Part shown: one piece after another, positions 1 to 6,955 of the stretch | Layout of the letters: each line of letters opens with the position of its first letter | Position numbering within the stretch: the stretch's first letter is position 1 | Source of the DNA: Thermoplasmata archaeon | GTDB taxonomy: Archaea > Thermoplasmatota > Thermoplasmata > Thermoplasmatales > Thermoplasmataceae | NCBI GenBank assembly: GCA_021806345.1 | Contig: JAJZXP010000132.1 | Coordinates: forward strand, 1 to 7,767 | Reading direction: 5' to 3' | Length of the DNA stretch: 7,767 bases | Position numbers and translations under genes: made by a program | The notes under the pieces: model-generated | What the model saw: only the letters and a program-made list of their open reading frames with translations | What the model was told of the DNA's origin: nothing | The model's database searches: none

Positions 1-326
1 TTTCTGTTCTTCATGGCAGAATAAACGGATGAGGCTGCCGTTTTCAGATAGTAATGATGATGAATAAATGCAGTGACAATGCAAACGGCATGGGCCAAAA
101 CACAGGTAACACCAAGCGCTGCTCCAATTATGGCGCCCTTGGTTAGGCCCTTTACTAGCCTCTTCTTAAATTCCTCCGGCCTTTCTGATTTTAACTCGCC
201 CTCATTATCTGAACTATGATAGCTAGATCCACATTCACCCCAATGAGTAAGACACCAGTAACCGCACCCTTTATCTACGCTCCTTTTGTAATAGAGAGGT
301 CTACCGCAATGGCAACAGGAGGTCAT
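1..326 (-). CDS. Small Cys-rich (zinc-ribbon-like) single-pass membrane protein, 3' end outside window
   Basis: I do not recognise this gene. The frame is open from an ATG at 326 down to the window edge (108 codons seen), and an in-frame stop lies seven codons upstream, so the start is well fixed. The N-terminus is Cys-rich: Cys4, Cys5, Cys7, Cys21, Cys25 and Cys32, with His6, His28 and His37. The CxxC followed by a second Cys group resembles a small treble-clef or zinc-ribbon knuckle. A charged linker rich in Glu and Lys follows (about residues 40-63), then one strongly hydrophobic segment (about 64-88, Gly/Ala/Ile/Val-rich) ending in three His residues. The likely topology is a cytoplasmic metal-binding head with a membrane anchor. 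It is divergent from hsdM and has its own TATA-like box, so it is not part of the restriction operon. Function is unknown; a membrane-linked regulator or an element-encoded accessory protein are guesses. Confidence 0.7.
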   Translation of the reverse strand, partial: MTSCCHCGRPLYYKRSVDKGCGYWCLTHWGECGSSYHSSDNEGELKSERPEEFKKRLVKGLTKGAIIGAALGVTCVLAHAVCIVTAFIHHHYYLKTAASSVYSAMKNR

Positions 327-344
327 TTCGATATAAATTGAACC

Positions 345-352
345 TTATATAA
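345..352 (-). promoter_or_regulatory. TATA-like box for the leftward Cys-rich protein gene
   Basis: The box TTATATAA is centred about 22 bases upstream of the ATG at 326. Archaeal transcription usually starts about 25 bases downstream of the TATA centre, so the transcript would begin at or next to the start codon (leaderless). This agrees with the absence of a Shine-Dalgarno site before that ATG. It was read by eye and no start site has been measured. Confidence 0.5.
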
Positions 353-450
353 GAGCTCTTCGGATAGCATTCAGAGGAGTAAGTGGAGTGACATCTAAAC
401 TACGCTTACAAATGTATCATATAAATGAAGGTCCTTATTAAAAAACACGT

Positions 451-460
451 AAAATTTATA
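451..460 (+). promoter_or_regulatory. TATA-like box for the hsdM-hsdS-hsdR operon
   Basis: An AAAATTTATA box preceded by an A-rich stretch (a possible BRE) has its TTTATA core centred about 29 bases before the hsdM ATG at 487. A start about 25 bases downstream would fall within a few bases of that ATG, giving a leaderless or near-leaderless mRNA. No Shine-Dalgarno site precedes hsdM; the bases just before it are pyrimidine-rich. A second AT-rich motif near 418-426 could be an alternative box giving a leader of roughly 40 bases. Confidence 0.5.
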
Positions 461-486
461 GCGTTTAGTCGTTCTATCCTTTTTGC

Positions 487-2010
487 ATGACTCTTGTCGA
501 TTGTTTTGGCAAAGTTACAAAGAGCGACCTTATCAAACTCGTAGATGACGCTGCTGATTTGATTAGGACATCTGTGGATTACAAATACATACTGGTTCTT
601 CTATTTATTAAAAGGTTAAGCGACAGGTGGAAAGAAGAGGTAGAAGTTGCGAAAGATGAAATAATGAGAGAAACTGGAATTGATGAAACAGAGGCACTTG
701 AACGTGCTGTAATGGAAGAATACCACACTTATATCGTTCCTGAAAATGTTCTTTGGGACAACATTAAGAAAGATGGAAATTTAACTGAAAACCTGTCAAA
801 GGCCATTACGGAAATAGCAAAGGAAAACAAAGAACTGGATGGAGTAGTAAACAGAATTGATTTTGTAGACTTCACAAAGAGCAGGGAAAACAGGTTACTC
901 CTTGAACAGTTATTCAGCCTTTTCGACAAATATACCTTTTCGAACAAGTGTATTGAGGGTGATGCTTTGGGCGATGCCTATGAACACATACTAATGAGAT
1001 TCGCTCCTGAAAAGGCGAAGGAAGGAGAAGTTTATACGCCTAGAGAAGTGGTCAGGCTTATGGTTGAAATACTGGACCCGCAACCAGGAATGAGCGTTTA
1101 CGATCCTGCGTGTGGTTCTGGGGGAATGCTCATTGAGGCATTCGAACATGTAAAACGGAAGTTCAGTGAGGAAGGTGCAAATCGTGTTGGCCTCTATGGT
1201 GAGGAGAGAAGTCCAACAACTTATGCTCTAGCTAAAATGAATATGATTCTTCATGGGATCTCTGATTCTCATCTTGATGTCGGTGACAGCCTTCTTTACC
1301 CTAAATTCAAAACAGCTTCTGGATTGAGATCCTTCGATCTTGTTCTAGCCAATCCACCGTGGGCTCAAATAGGCTATGGAGAGAACACCCTTAAGCAAGC
1401 GGAATTCAAGGACAGATACTCCTATGGTTTTGTTCCGAAAAGATACGGAGATTGGGCTTGGATACAACATATGCTGTATACTTCGAAGTCCAAGGTAGCG
1501 GTTATAATGGACCAAGGGGCATTATTCAGGGGTAATTCTGAGAAGATTGTAAGGCAAAAAATAGTAGACGAAAGATTTCTGGAAGCAGTTATCCTGCTTC
1601 CTGAGAAGATATTCTATAACGCACCGGCTTCGGGAGTAATTCTGGTGTTTAACAAGAACAAAGGTTCGAACAACGAGAATCGTGTTTTGTTTATCGATGC
1701 TTCTAACGAATCCCAAAAACATCCTGATATGAGAAGATTAAATATTATTACCGATGACAATATAAATCACATAATTTCAGCTTACACTAAATTCGAATCT
1801 ACTGATGGATTTTCTAAAGTAGTTAATCTAGATGAAATAAAATCGCAGGATTACAATTTGAATGTTAGCACATATGTACATCCTGTTGACAACGATAGTT
1901 CGATTGATATAATAGACACTATTAAGGATCTTAACCAAATAAATATTAGTATCAGAGATGTTGAGCAGAAACTTGACAGATATCTCAAGGAGCTTGGTTA
2001 CATTGACTAA
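487..2010 (+). CDS. hsdM: Type I restriction-modification DNA methyltransferase subunit (N6-adenine), HsdM
   Basis: HsdM transfers a methyl group from S-adenosylmethionine to N6 of adenine in the site chosen by HsdS; M2S is the modification enzyme and is also part of the restriction complex. The 507-residue length is usual for the family. Residues about 10-155 form the helical HsdM N-terminal domain (DYKYILVLLFIKRLSD is typical). The catalytic domain follows: VYTPREVVRLMVEIL just before the SAM-binding motif I DPACGSGGM (206-214), then the catalytic motif IV NPPW (289-292). NPPW rather than NPPF/Y is, as I recall, seen in one HsdM branch, so I do not read it as inactivating. The C-terminus is helical and probably docks on HsdS. 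An in-frame stop at 466 limits the N-terminus, making ATG 487 the first possible start. It is the first gene of the operon, its 3' end overlaps the preferred hsdS start by 8 bases, and it has no frameshift. Confidence 0.96.
   Translation: MTLVDCFGKVTKSDLIKLVDDAADLIRTSVDYKYILVLLFIKRLSDRWKEEVEVAKDEIMRETGIDETEALERAVMEEYHTYIVPENVLWDNIKKDGNLTENLSKAITEIAKENKELDGVVNRIDFVDFTKSRENRLLLEQLFSLFDKYTFSNKCIEGDALGDAYEHILMRFAPEKAKEGEVYTPREVVRLMVEILDPQPGMSVYDPACGSGGMLIEAFEHVKRKFSEEGANRVGLYGEERSPTTYALAKMNMILHGISDSHLDVGDSLLYPKFKTASGLRSFDLVLANPPWAQIGYGENTLKQAEFKDRYSYGFVPKRYGDWAWIQHMLYTSKSKVAVIMDQGALFRGNSEKIVRQKIVDERFLEAVILLPEKIFYNAPASGVILVFNKNKGSNNENRVLFIDASNESQKHPDMRRLNIITDDNINHIISAYTKFESTDGFSKVVNLDEIKSQDYNLNVSTYVHPVDNDSSIDIIDTIKDLNQINISIRDVEQKLDRYLKELGYID
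1987..1992 (+). promoter_or_regulatory. Ribosome binding site deciding the hsdS start
   Basis: AAGGAG lies inside the end of hsdM, 10 bases before a TTG at 2003. This favours TTG 2003 over the upstream in-frame ATG at 1958, which has no purine-rich site in front of it. The TTG start also gives an N-terminus beginning MTKPGYRMTETGEIPEEW, as expected for an HsdS of this type. Confidence 0.5.
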
Positions 2011-3223
2011 ACCCGGATACAGGATGACTGAGACCGGAGAGATACCTGAGGAATGGGATATACTCCCTCTGACTAAAGTAGCTAAGTACATTAACGGTAT
2101 GGCATTCAAGCCAAGTGATTGGAAAAAACAAGGAATACCCATAGTTAGGATTGAGAACCTTAATGATTCCTCTGCTCCATTCAATTATTTTGATGAGGAA
2201 GTTGATAACAAATTTTTGTTGAATGATGGTGATATTCTTCTATCTTGGTCAGCTAGTTTGGGAGTTTACATATGGAATCGAGGAAAAGCTGTACTAAATC
2301 AACACATCTTTAAAGTTGTTCCAAATGAAACTGTTAATAAGTATTACCTTTTCTGGGCTTTGCATAATTCTGTTGAAACCTTGAGTAAAGTAACTCACGG
2401 TTCAACCATGAAACATTTTCAAAAGGGAGAATTGGAAAGAACTAAAATAGCCTTGCCATCTCTTTCAGAGCAACAAAAAATAGCTGAAATTTTATCCACT
2501 GCAGACGAAACTATTCAAAAAGTAAATGAGGAAATCACGCTGACTGAAAAACTCAAGAAGGGACTGATGCAAACTCTCCTTACTAAAGGCATTGGGCATA
2601 CAAAGTTCAAGATGACAGAGATTGGGGAGATACCAGAGGAGTGGCCACTTAGGCCATTTAGTGAAGTATTGCAAATTAGGAAAAGAAAGAATGAAGGCAA
2701 ATCAGAAAAAATATATACCATCCCTATGGAGTTGATTCCCCAAAATGAAACTTATTGCGGTTACAGGTCTCTGAACAAAAGCGAAGTCGTGCCTCCAACT
2801 TATTGTGAGTGTGGAGATATTCTCCTCCCTAAAATAACTCCTTCTGTTGAAAACGGCAAACAGGGAATAGTCCCAACTATGCCGTCTGGAAATGCTTTCG
2901 CAACTTCAGAGGTGTACGCTCTTTTCACTAATGGTTCACTCACAAATATTTATACATTTTATCTCTTGAAATTAAGTTTATTCAGGAAACCACTTATTGA
3001 CAGTATGGTTGGAACAACTGGGCGGCAAAGAGTTCCAAAAGATTCACTTTTCAACTTGTCTTTTCCAGTTCCGCCTATCCCAGAGCAGCAGAAAATATCC
3101 GAAATCCTAACAACAATTGACCACAAATTAGAACTTCTCAGAAGCAAGAAGACCCACTTAGAAGAACTCAAGAAAGGCATGATGGAGGATCTTCTTACTG
3201 GAAGGGTAAGGGTAAAGGTATGA
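2003..3223 (+). CDS. hsdS: Type I restriction-modification specificity subunit, HsdS
   Basis: HsdS is the DNA-reading subunit; its two target recognition domains (TRDs) each read half of a split site, and conserved helices set the gap and hold HsdM. With a TTG start at 2003 the product is 406 residues, a normal full length. Two half-repeats are clear: MTETGEIPEEW (8-18) opens TRD1 and MTEIGEIPEEW (204-214) opens TRD2. Each half ends in a conserved coil with EQQK at 156-159 and 361-364, followed by LKKGLMQTLLT or LKKGMMEDLLT. The two TRDs differ, as expected for an asymmetric bipartite site; TRD2 carries an IPMELIP element seen in other HsdS proteins. The recognition sequence cannot be read from the protein alone. 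The start is the uncertain part: ATG 1958 would add 15 residues and overlap hsdM by 53 bases, and ATG 2024 would remove 7. The stop overlaps the hsdR start (ATGA, 3220-3223). Confidence 0.95.
   Translation: MTKPGYRMTETGEIPEEWDILPLTKVAKYINGMAFKPSDWKKQGIPIVRIENLNDSSAPFNYFDEEVDNKFLLNDGDILLSWSASLGVYIWNRGKAVLNQHIFKVVPNETVNKYYLFWALHNSVETLSKVTHGSTMKHFQKGELERTKIALPSLSEQQKIAEILSTADETIQKVNEEITLTEKLKKGLMQTLLTKGIGHTKFKMTEIGEIPEEWPLRPFSEVLQIRKRKNEGKSEKIYTIPMELIPQNETYCGYRSLNKSEVVPPTYCECGDILLPKITPSVENGKQGIVPTMPSGNAFATSEVYALFTNGSLTNIYTFYLLKLSLFRKPLIDSMVGTTGRQRVPKDSLFNLSFPVPPIPEQQKISEILTTIDHKLELLRSKKTHLEELKKGMMEDLLTGRVRVKV
2023..2057 (+). repeat. HsdS N-terminal half-repeat, copy 1
   Basis: This copy encodes the stretch around MTETGEIPEEW at the entrance of TRD1. 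It matches 2611-2645 at about 28 of 35 bases with no gaps, in the same orientation, 588 bases apart. The match is higher than protein conservation alone requires and could allow TRD exchange by recombination. Confidence 0.75.
2453..2590 (+). repeat. HsdS central conserved region (half-repeat, copy 1)
   Basis: This encodes the spacer helix between TRD1 and TRD2 (residues 151-196). It aligns without gaps to the C-terminal region at 3068-3205, with about 21 of 46 residues identical, including EQQKI, EIL and LKKG. It forms one arm of the coiled coil that fixes the distance between the two half-sites. Confidence 0.7.
2611..2645 (+). repeat. HsdS N-terminal half-repeat, copy 2
   Basis: This is the second copy of the 35-base repeat, at the entrance of TRD2, encoding the stretch around MTEIGEIPEEW. 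It pairs with 2023-2057. Confidence 0.75.
3068..3205 (+). repeat. HsdS C-terminal conserved region (half-repeat, copy 2)
   Basis: This encodes the C-terminal helix (residues 356-401), the counterpart of the central spacer helix at 2453-2590. The two helices pack as an antiparallel coil in known HsdS structures. Confidence 0.7.
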
Positions 3224-6198
3224 TGTTCAGTGAGGACTCTAGCGAGAGCTGGATTTTAAGAAAACTTCAGGAAATGGGCTGGACTTATGTCTCACCGGAG
3301 GAGATAGATAACGAGAACAACAATTATTTCATTCGGGACATTCTACTGAGCAGTCTAAGAAATATTAATGCAGGAAATGAGATACTTATTGATAATGCGA
3401 TTTCCAAACTAGGGGAACTCACGCCATCAAAAGAGGGAAACGCTAAATTCCTTGACTACTTTAAGCATGGCATAGATGTTGTAGATGAAAAGAGACATAT
3501 TCATACAATAAAACTTGTCGATGTCACAAATGTGAATAAAAACAGCCTCATAGTAACAAACCAGTTCATTGTCCATGGTAGAGCCAACAAGCGTCCTGAT
3601 ATATTGCTATTTGTAAACGGGATTCCCATTGTTATAGTGGAAAACAAGAACCCTTACAATATGGGTAATCTGGAAATGGCTTACAATCAGATAAAAGGAT
3701 ACGAAAAGAGCATCCCCGGATTATTCACATTTCTTCAGTTAGGTATGATAAACAATGGAGTAAAAGGTGAGATCTTTCCTCTGTTCTTTAACGAGAAGGG
3801 TGACGATCTCAGAGCCAAGTGGAAGTCTACATATCCCTTGGGTATAGATTCGGAAAATGAGGTGGAGATTCTTCTGTACGGGGTATTTCACCCTGATAAT
3901 TTTTTGAACATACTAAGTAACTATGTTCACATCCGAAAGAAGGGTGACAGGAACGAAAAAATTATGGCCAGGTATATGCAGTTTAGAGCTACAGAAAAAA
4001 TAATTAAGAGAATAATAGACGGTTTAAACTCACCGCCTGGCAAAGCTGTCAAAACAGGGCTTATATGGCACTGGCAGGGTTCAGGGAAGACACTCATAAT
4101 GGGTTATACGGCATACCAGATTAGGCAGAGGTTCCTGGAAAGCACCGTTTTGGTAGTAGTGGATAGGCGAGACCTGGATAATCAGGCTCTTGCAAGCTTC
4201 ACTGGAGTTCAGGGGCTGGAACTGACCGAAAGCATTGATAGCATTTCAAGGCTGGCTGAAATTATCGATTACAATGATGGAAAAGGAAAACCCGGAATTT
4301 TCATAGTGACTGTTCAGAAGTTCAGCCCAGACAGTTTTAAATCCATCGCAGGAGGGAGATCCCTAAGCAGGGAAGACATAGTATGCCTGGTTGATGAAAG
4401 CCACAGAACTCAGTATGGCCTCATGGCTGCGACTTTCAGAAATGCCTTTCCTAATGCATTTGTCTTTGGATTCACCGGAACTCCCGTCAGAAAAAATACA
4501 GGTGGAATAATAAGAAATACATTTGCAGAGTTTTGTCCACCTGATGAGATATACCTTGACAGATATTCCATGAAGGACGCACAGGATGACGGCTTCACTG
4601 TGCCGATTGCATATGAGTACAATGGTGCGGTTCCTGTTGTTAAGAACATGATACTGAAGGAGGCATTGGAGCATGATGAGGAGACTGAGGGCCTTACAGA
4701 TGAAGAACAGGAGATACTGAACAGAAAGATAAGCGTAATAAAGGAGGCTTTCAAAACCGAATCAAATATTGAAGCAATTGCTGGGGATGTTGCAAGGCAT
4801 TTCGGAAATGAGGTTGAAAACAGCGGATTGAAAGCAATGCTTGTTGCAGTAGACAGGGAATCCTGTGTTTTATATAAGCGGAAACTTGACAGCTTGTTAC
4901 CCCCAGAGTCCTCTGAAATCGTCATGACATTCGGCTACAATGAGGCTTCCAGCCTCATTTCAGATTACAGAGAAGAACTCGAAAAGAGAACAGGAAAGGA
5001 AGCGAAGAAGGCCTGCAAGGAATTTACAGAGCAGTTTGATTACTCGGAGAATCCAAAGATACTCATAGTAACCGACATGCTTCTTACTGGCTTTGATTCG
5101 CCGAAACTGTGGGTAATGTATCTTGCAAAGCCACTTTTTGAGGAAAGGCTTCTTCAGGCAATAGGGAGAACTGACAGACCTTTCATGACCAAGGATTATG
5201 GTTACATCATTGATTATGTTTATCTTCTGGATACGCTCAATAAGACTCTGAAGAAATATGAAGGACTCTCATCCGACCAGGGTGTCAAAGGCATTGTGAT
5301 ATCTAGAGAGGAAACTGAGAAGGAATTTTTGGAATTACTAAATCAGACATATGCGCTCTTTGGCAACTTTGACTTTTCTGATAGTAGCCACGAAAATCTG
5401 GACAGGTTGATTAAACTGCTGTCCGATTCAGAACTGTCAGAAAACTTTGAAAAGAATTTCAGGAAACTGACAGCAATCATGAATCTTCCACGAGCAAAAA
5501 TCTACCTGATGGCACACAGAGAGAGGTACAAAACATTAGCAAAAGCTTACGGTGTTTATGTGAATAATCTTAGGCTTGGTAATATAAATGAGCAGAAAGT
5601 TGCTGAGGCCTATGAAAGGGTGAAGAAGATAATTAGTGAGAATTTCTTCCTGGATGTTGAGAATAAGGGAGGCTTCACTATAGACAGACGTTATCTTGAC
5701 AACCTTGGAAAAACCAAGGACTACGCTTCAGCATTGAGAGCTCTTAACCAATGGCATATGGAAATTTCAAACAGGAGATTCAGATATCCAGACCTCCTTG
5801 AGAGAATTGTCAATGCATACCAGAAACTCATGACAGCCAGGGAGGTTAACGAGGGCATTCTCAGAGAAATAAAGGCCATAAAAGAAAATGTTGATGCCAT
5901 TGATGCCGCAAGTGCCAGAGATGGTGAAACAATGGCTGCATTTAAGGAAGCTGTTAGCTCTGTTCTAAAGAATGTTGATAGTAGCACCTTAGATGAGATA
6001 ATTTCGGATTTATCTTCAATGAAGGGCATAACTCTGATTCTTAAGAATCATAATTATATTGGAAAGTCCGACCGGAAGAGCATTAAAAGATCTATAAGGT
6101 ATTCGGTTATCAAAGTGCTAAAACCAGATAACTTTCAGGAGGAAAATTCAATTGTTGAAGGTTTGTATCAGAAATTGAGGGATACATTTGGTTTCTGA
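3220..6198 (+). CDS. hsdR: Type I restriction enzyme motor and endonuclease subunit, HsdR
   Basis: HsdR joins M2S to form the restriction complex, pumps DNA using ATP, and cuts it away from the unmethylated site. The 992 residues are full length. The N-terminal nuclease domain has a PD-(D/E)xK core: Asp127 in RPDILLF and Glu141-x-Lys143 in VENK. The SF2 motor has Walker A QGSGKT (286-291), a motif Ia-like VDRRDLDNQ (314-322), motif II DESH (392-395), motif III TGTP (419-422), motif V near TDMLLTGFDSP (618-628) and motif VI QAIGRTDR (646-653). The rest, to residue 992, is the helical C-terminal part expected to bind M2S. All catalytic residues I can check are present and there is no frameshift, so the enzyme looks active. 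ATG 3220 overlaps the hsdS stop as ATGA; a second ATG at 3223 is an equally possible start. The 3' end overlaps the next gene by 11 bases. Confidence 0.96.
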   Translation: MMFSEDSSESWILRKLQEMGWTYVSPEEIDNENNNYFIRDILLSSLRNINAGNEILIDNAISKLGELTPSKEGNAKFLDYFKHGIDVVDEKRHIHTIKLVDVTNVNKNSLIVTNQFIVHGRANKRPDILLFVNGIPIVIVENKNPYNMGNLEMAYNQIKGYEKSIPGLFTFLQLGMINNGVKGEIFPLFFNEKGDDLRAKWKSTYPLGIDSENEVEILLYGVFHPDNFLNILSNYVHIRKKGDRNEKIMARYMQFRATEKIIKRIIDGLNSPPGKAVKTGLIWHWQGSGKTLIMGYTAYQIRQRFLESTVLVVVDRRDLDNQALASFTGVQGLELTESIDSISRLAEIIDYNDGKGKPGIFIVTVQKFSPDSFKSIAGGRSLSREDIVCLVDESHRTQYGLMAATFRNAFPNAFVFGFTGTPVRKNTGGIIRNTFAEFCPPDEIYLDRYSMKDAQDDGFTVPIAYEYNGAVPVVKNMILKEALEHDEETEGLTDEEQEILNRKISVIKEAFKTESNIEAIAGDVARHFGNEVENSGLKAMLVAVDRESCVLYKRKLDSLLPPESSEIVMTFGYNEASSLISDYREELEKRTGKEAKKACKEFTEQFDYSENPKILIVTDMLLTGFDSPKLWVMYLAKPLFEERLLQAIGRTDRPFMTKDYGYIIDYVYLLDTLNKTLKKYEGLSSDQGVKGIVISREETEKEFLELLNQTYALFGNFDFSDSSHENLDRLIKLLSDSELSENFEKNFRKLTAIMNLPRAKIYLMAHRERYKTLAKAYGVYVNNLRLGNINEQKVAEAYERVKKIISENFFLDVENKGGFTIDRRYLDNLGKTKDYASALRALNQWHMEISNRRFRYPDLLERIVNAYQKLMTAREVNEGILREIKAIKENVDAIDAASARDGETMAAFKEAVSSVLKNVDSSTLDEIISDLSSMKGITLILKNHNYIGKSDRKSIKRSIRYSVIKVLKPDNFQEENSIVEGLYQKLRDTFGF
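6177..6181 (+). promoter_or_regulatory. Ribosome binding site for the metallopeptidase-like gene
   Basis: GAGGG inside the 3' end of hsdR lies six to seven bases before TTG 6188. It supports that non-ATG start over the next in-frame candidate, GTG 6221. Confidence 0.5.
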
Positions 6199-6625
6199 TG
6201 TTGTTATCTTTGGAAATAAGGTGAAAATTGTTCGATGTAACAAAAGCAGGCCAGCCCAAATCAAGGGCGCCCTTTATGTACCTCTGTCATTCTCCGACAA
6301 TGAGCTTAGGCAATATTTAGGGAGGAGGCTAATCAGGATCCTTAAGGCTCAATACCATAAGCTTTCCAAGGAAAAAGGATTCTTTATTATTGGAGAGATT
6401 AGTTTTGAACTCGTCGATAGATTCCGGGACAAAACCATGCTGGCTGCCCTTAAAGATTCAACAATTTTTGTCCGTGAAGATATTATCAAATTGAGCAGAG
6501 TTGACATAAGAGAAATAGTTATACATGAGGTTGCACATCTGTTTTCAAAAGGACATGGTGATAGATTTCAGATGGCAGTTCAATTTATAGGAGGTAGTCA
6601 AAGGAGGCTACCTATACAGTTATAA
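6188..6625 (+). CDS. Small HExxH zinc metallopeptidase-like protein (SprT/YgjP-like), co-encoded with hsdR
   Basis: The 145-residue product ends in a clear zinc site: HEVAH (113-117), with His113 and His117 as ligands and Glu114 as the catalytic base, then SKGHGDRF with His123 as a plausible third ligand. This HExxH followed by a GHG-x-RF pattern is typical of SprT-like and YgjP-like (DUF45) proteins. YgjP-like genes are, from general knowledge, often found beside type I restriction genes. The protein is shorter than YgjP (usually about 230 residues), and I do not see the R-x-R-W-G-S-C motif normally placed before the helix, so it is a compact or divergent member. It has no signal peptide or membrane segment and is probably cytoplasmic. 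It starts at TTG 6188, overlapping hsdR by 11 bases, so it should be translated with the restriction enzyme. Possible roles, all inference: processing or turnover of HsdR, or removal of protein bound to DNA. Confidence 0.8.
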   Translation: MVSDVVIFGNKVKIVRCNKSRPAQIKGALYVPLSFSDNELRQYLGRRLIRILKAQYHKLSKEKGFFIIGEISFELVDRFRDKTMLAALKDSTIFVREDIIKLSRVDIREIVIHEVAHLFSKGHGDRFQMAVQFIGGSQRRLPIQL

Positions 6626-6955
6626 AGCTTCCATACCCTTGTGAATATTTGAAATGTTTGTAGCCACGCTTGTTGGTAGAACATACTGCTCACCGTATGG
6701 AGAATAATCAATTTTATACCCTGATATGAAATCGGATATTCGGTAGGTAATTATTTTGTTTTCAGGGGTGTACCTAACCTGAAAGTATGTGAATCCTTCT
6801 TTGAGCAACCACATATATGATTCTCTAGCAAGAGCAAAACCATCAAACTTTCTAAAGTAGTGTCTTCTATCACGAACTGCTATGCAGTAAGGTTTCAGCA
6901 ATTTGCCAACAACATCTCCATTCCTGTACAGATAAGAACCACGTTGTTCAAGCAT
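6620..6955 (-). CDS. Uncharacterised 111-residue protein downstream of the SF3 helicase
   Basis: I do not recognise a family. The gene starts at ATG 6955, overlapping the helicase stop by 8 bases (6948-6955), so it is read in the same operon. Its end overlaps the convergent metallopeptidase gene by 6 bases. The protein is soluble, mixed alpha/beta in appearance and rich in Tyr, Phe and Arg. Notable stretches are VRDRRHYFRKFDGFAL (about 28-43), a WLLKEGFTYFQVRY segment, and ITYRISDF followed by a Tyr-rich tail. The basic-aromatic DRRHYFRK stretch could bind nucleic acid. There is no CxxC, HExxH, Walker motif or signal peptide. Its size and its place behind a replication helicase suit an element-encoded accessory protein. 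The reading frame is supported by the overlap architecture and by an ordinary protein-like composition. Confidence 0.7.
   Translation of the reverse strand: MLEQRGSYLYRNGDVVGKLLKPYCIAVRDRRHYFRKFDGFALARESYMWLLKEGFTYFQVRYTPENKIITYRISDFISGYKIDYSPYGEQYVLPTSVATNISNIHKGMEAL

Noticed and set aside
425..490. A 21-codon open frame (MKVLIKKHVKF...) ending in an ATGA overlap with hsdM, which could be a leader peptide.
   Set aside because: It begins upstream of the most likely transcription start (about 25 bases after the TATA box at 451-460), has no convincing ribosome binding site, and shows no recognisable features. It would matter only if transcription started at the alternative AT-rich motif near 418.
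1351..1362. NPPW instead of NPPF/Y at the HsdM catalytic motif, considered as an inactivating change.
   Set aside because: The final aromatic position accepts Trp in a branch of HsdM proteins as I recall, and the rest of the methyltransferase core is intact.
1828..2184. A 118-residue open frame on the minus strand across the hsdM-hsdS junction.
   Set aside because: It is antisense to two well-supported genes, with an unnatural composition and no motif. It is a shadow frame.
4410..4925. A 171-residue open frame on the minus strand inside hsdR.
   Set aside because: It lies wholly antisense to the conserved motor domain of hsdR, is Ser/Phe-rich low-complexity protein typical of antisense shadows, and has no promoter or motif.
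6592..6613. A possible hairpin (AGGTAG / CTACCT, 10-base loop) at the convergent gene ends, considered as a terminator.
   Set aside because: The stem is only 6 bp, the loop is long, no T-tract follows on either strand, and it lies inside the metallopeptidase coding region.
487..6625. Whether the hsd operon is instead a BREX, DISARM or phosphorothioation-type system.
   Set aside because: There is no PglZ, BrxC, DrmB or Dnd-type gene. HsdM, HsdS and HsdR all have the standard type I architecture.
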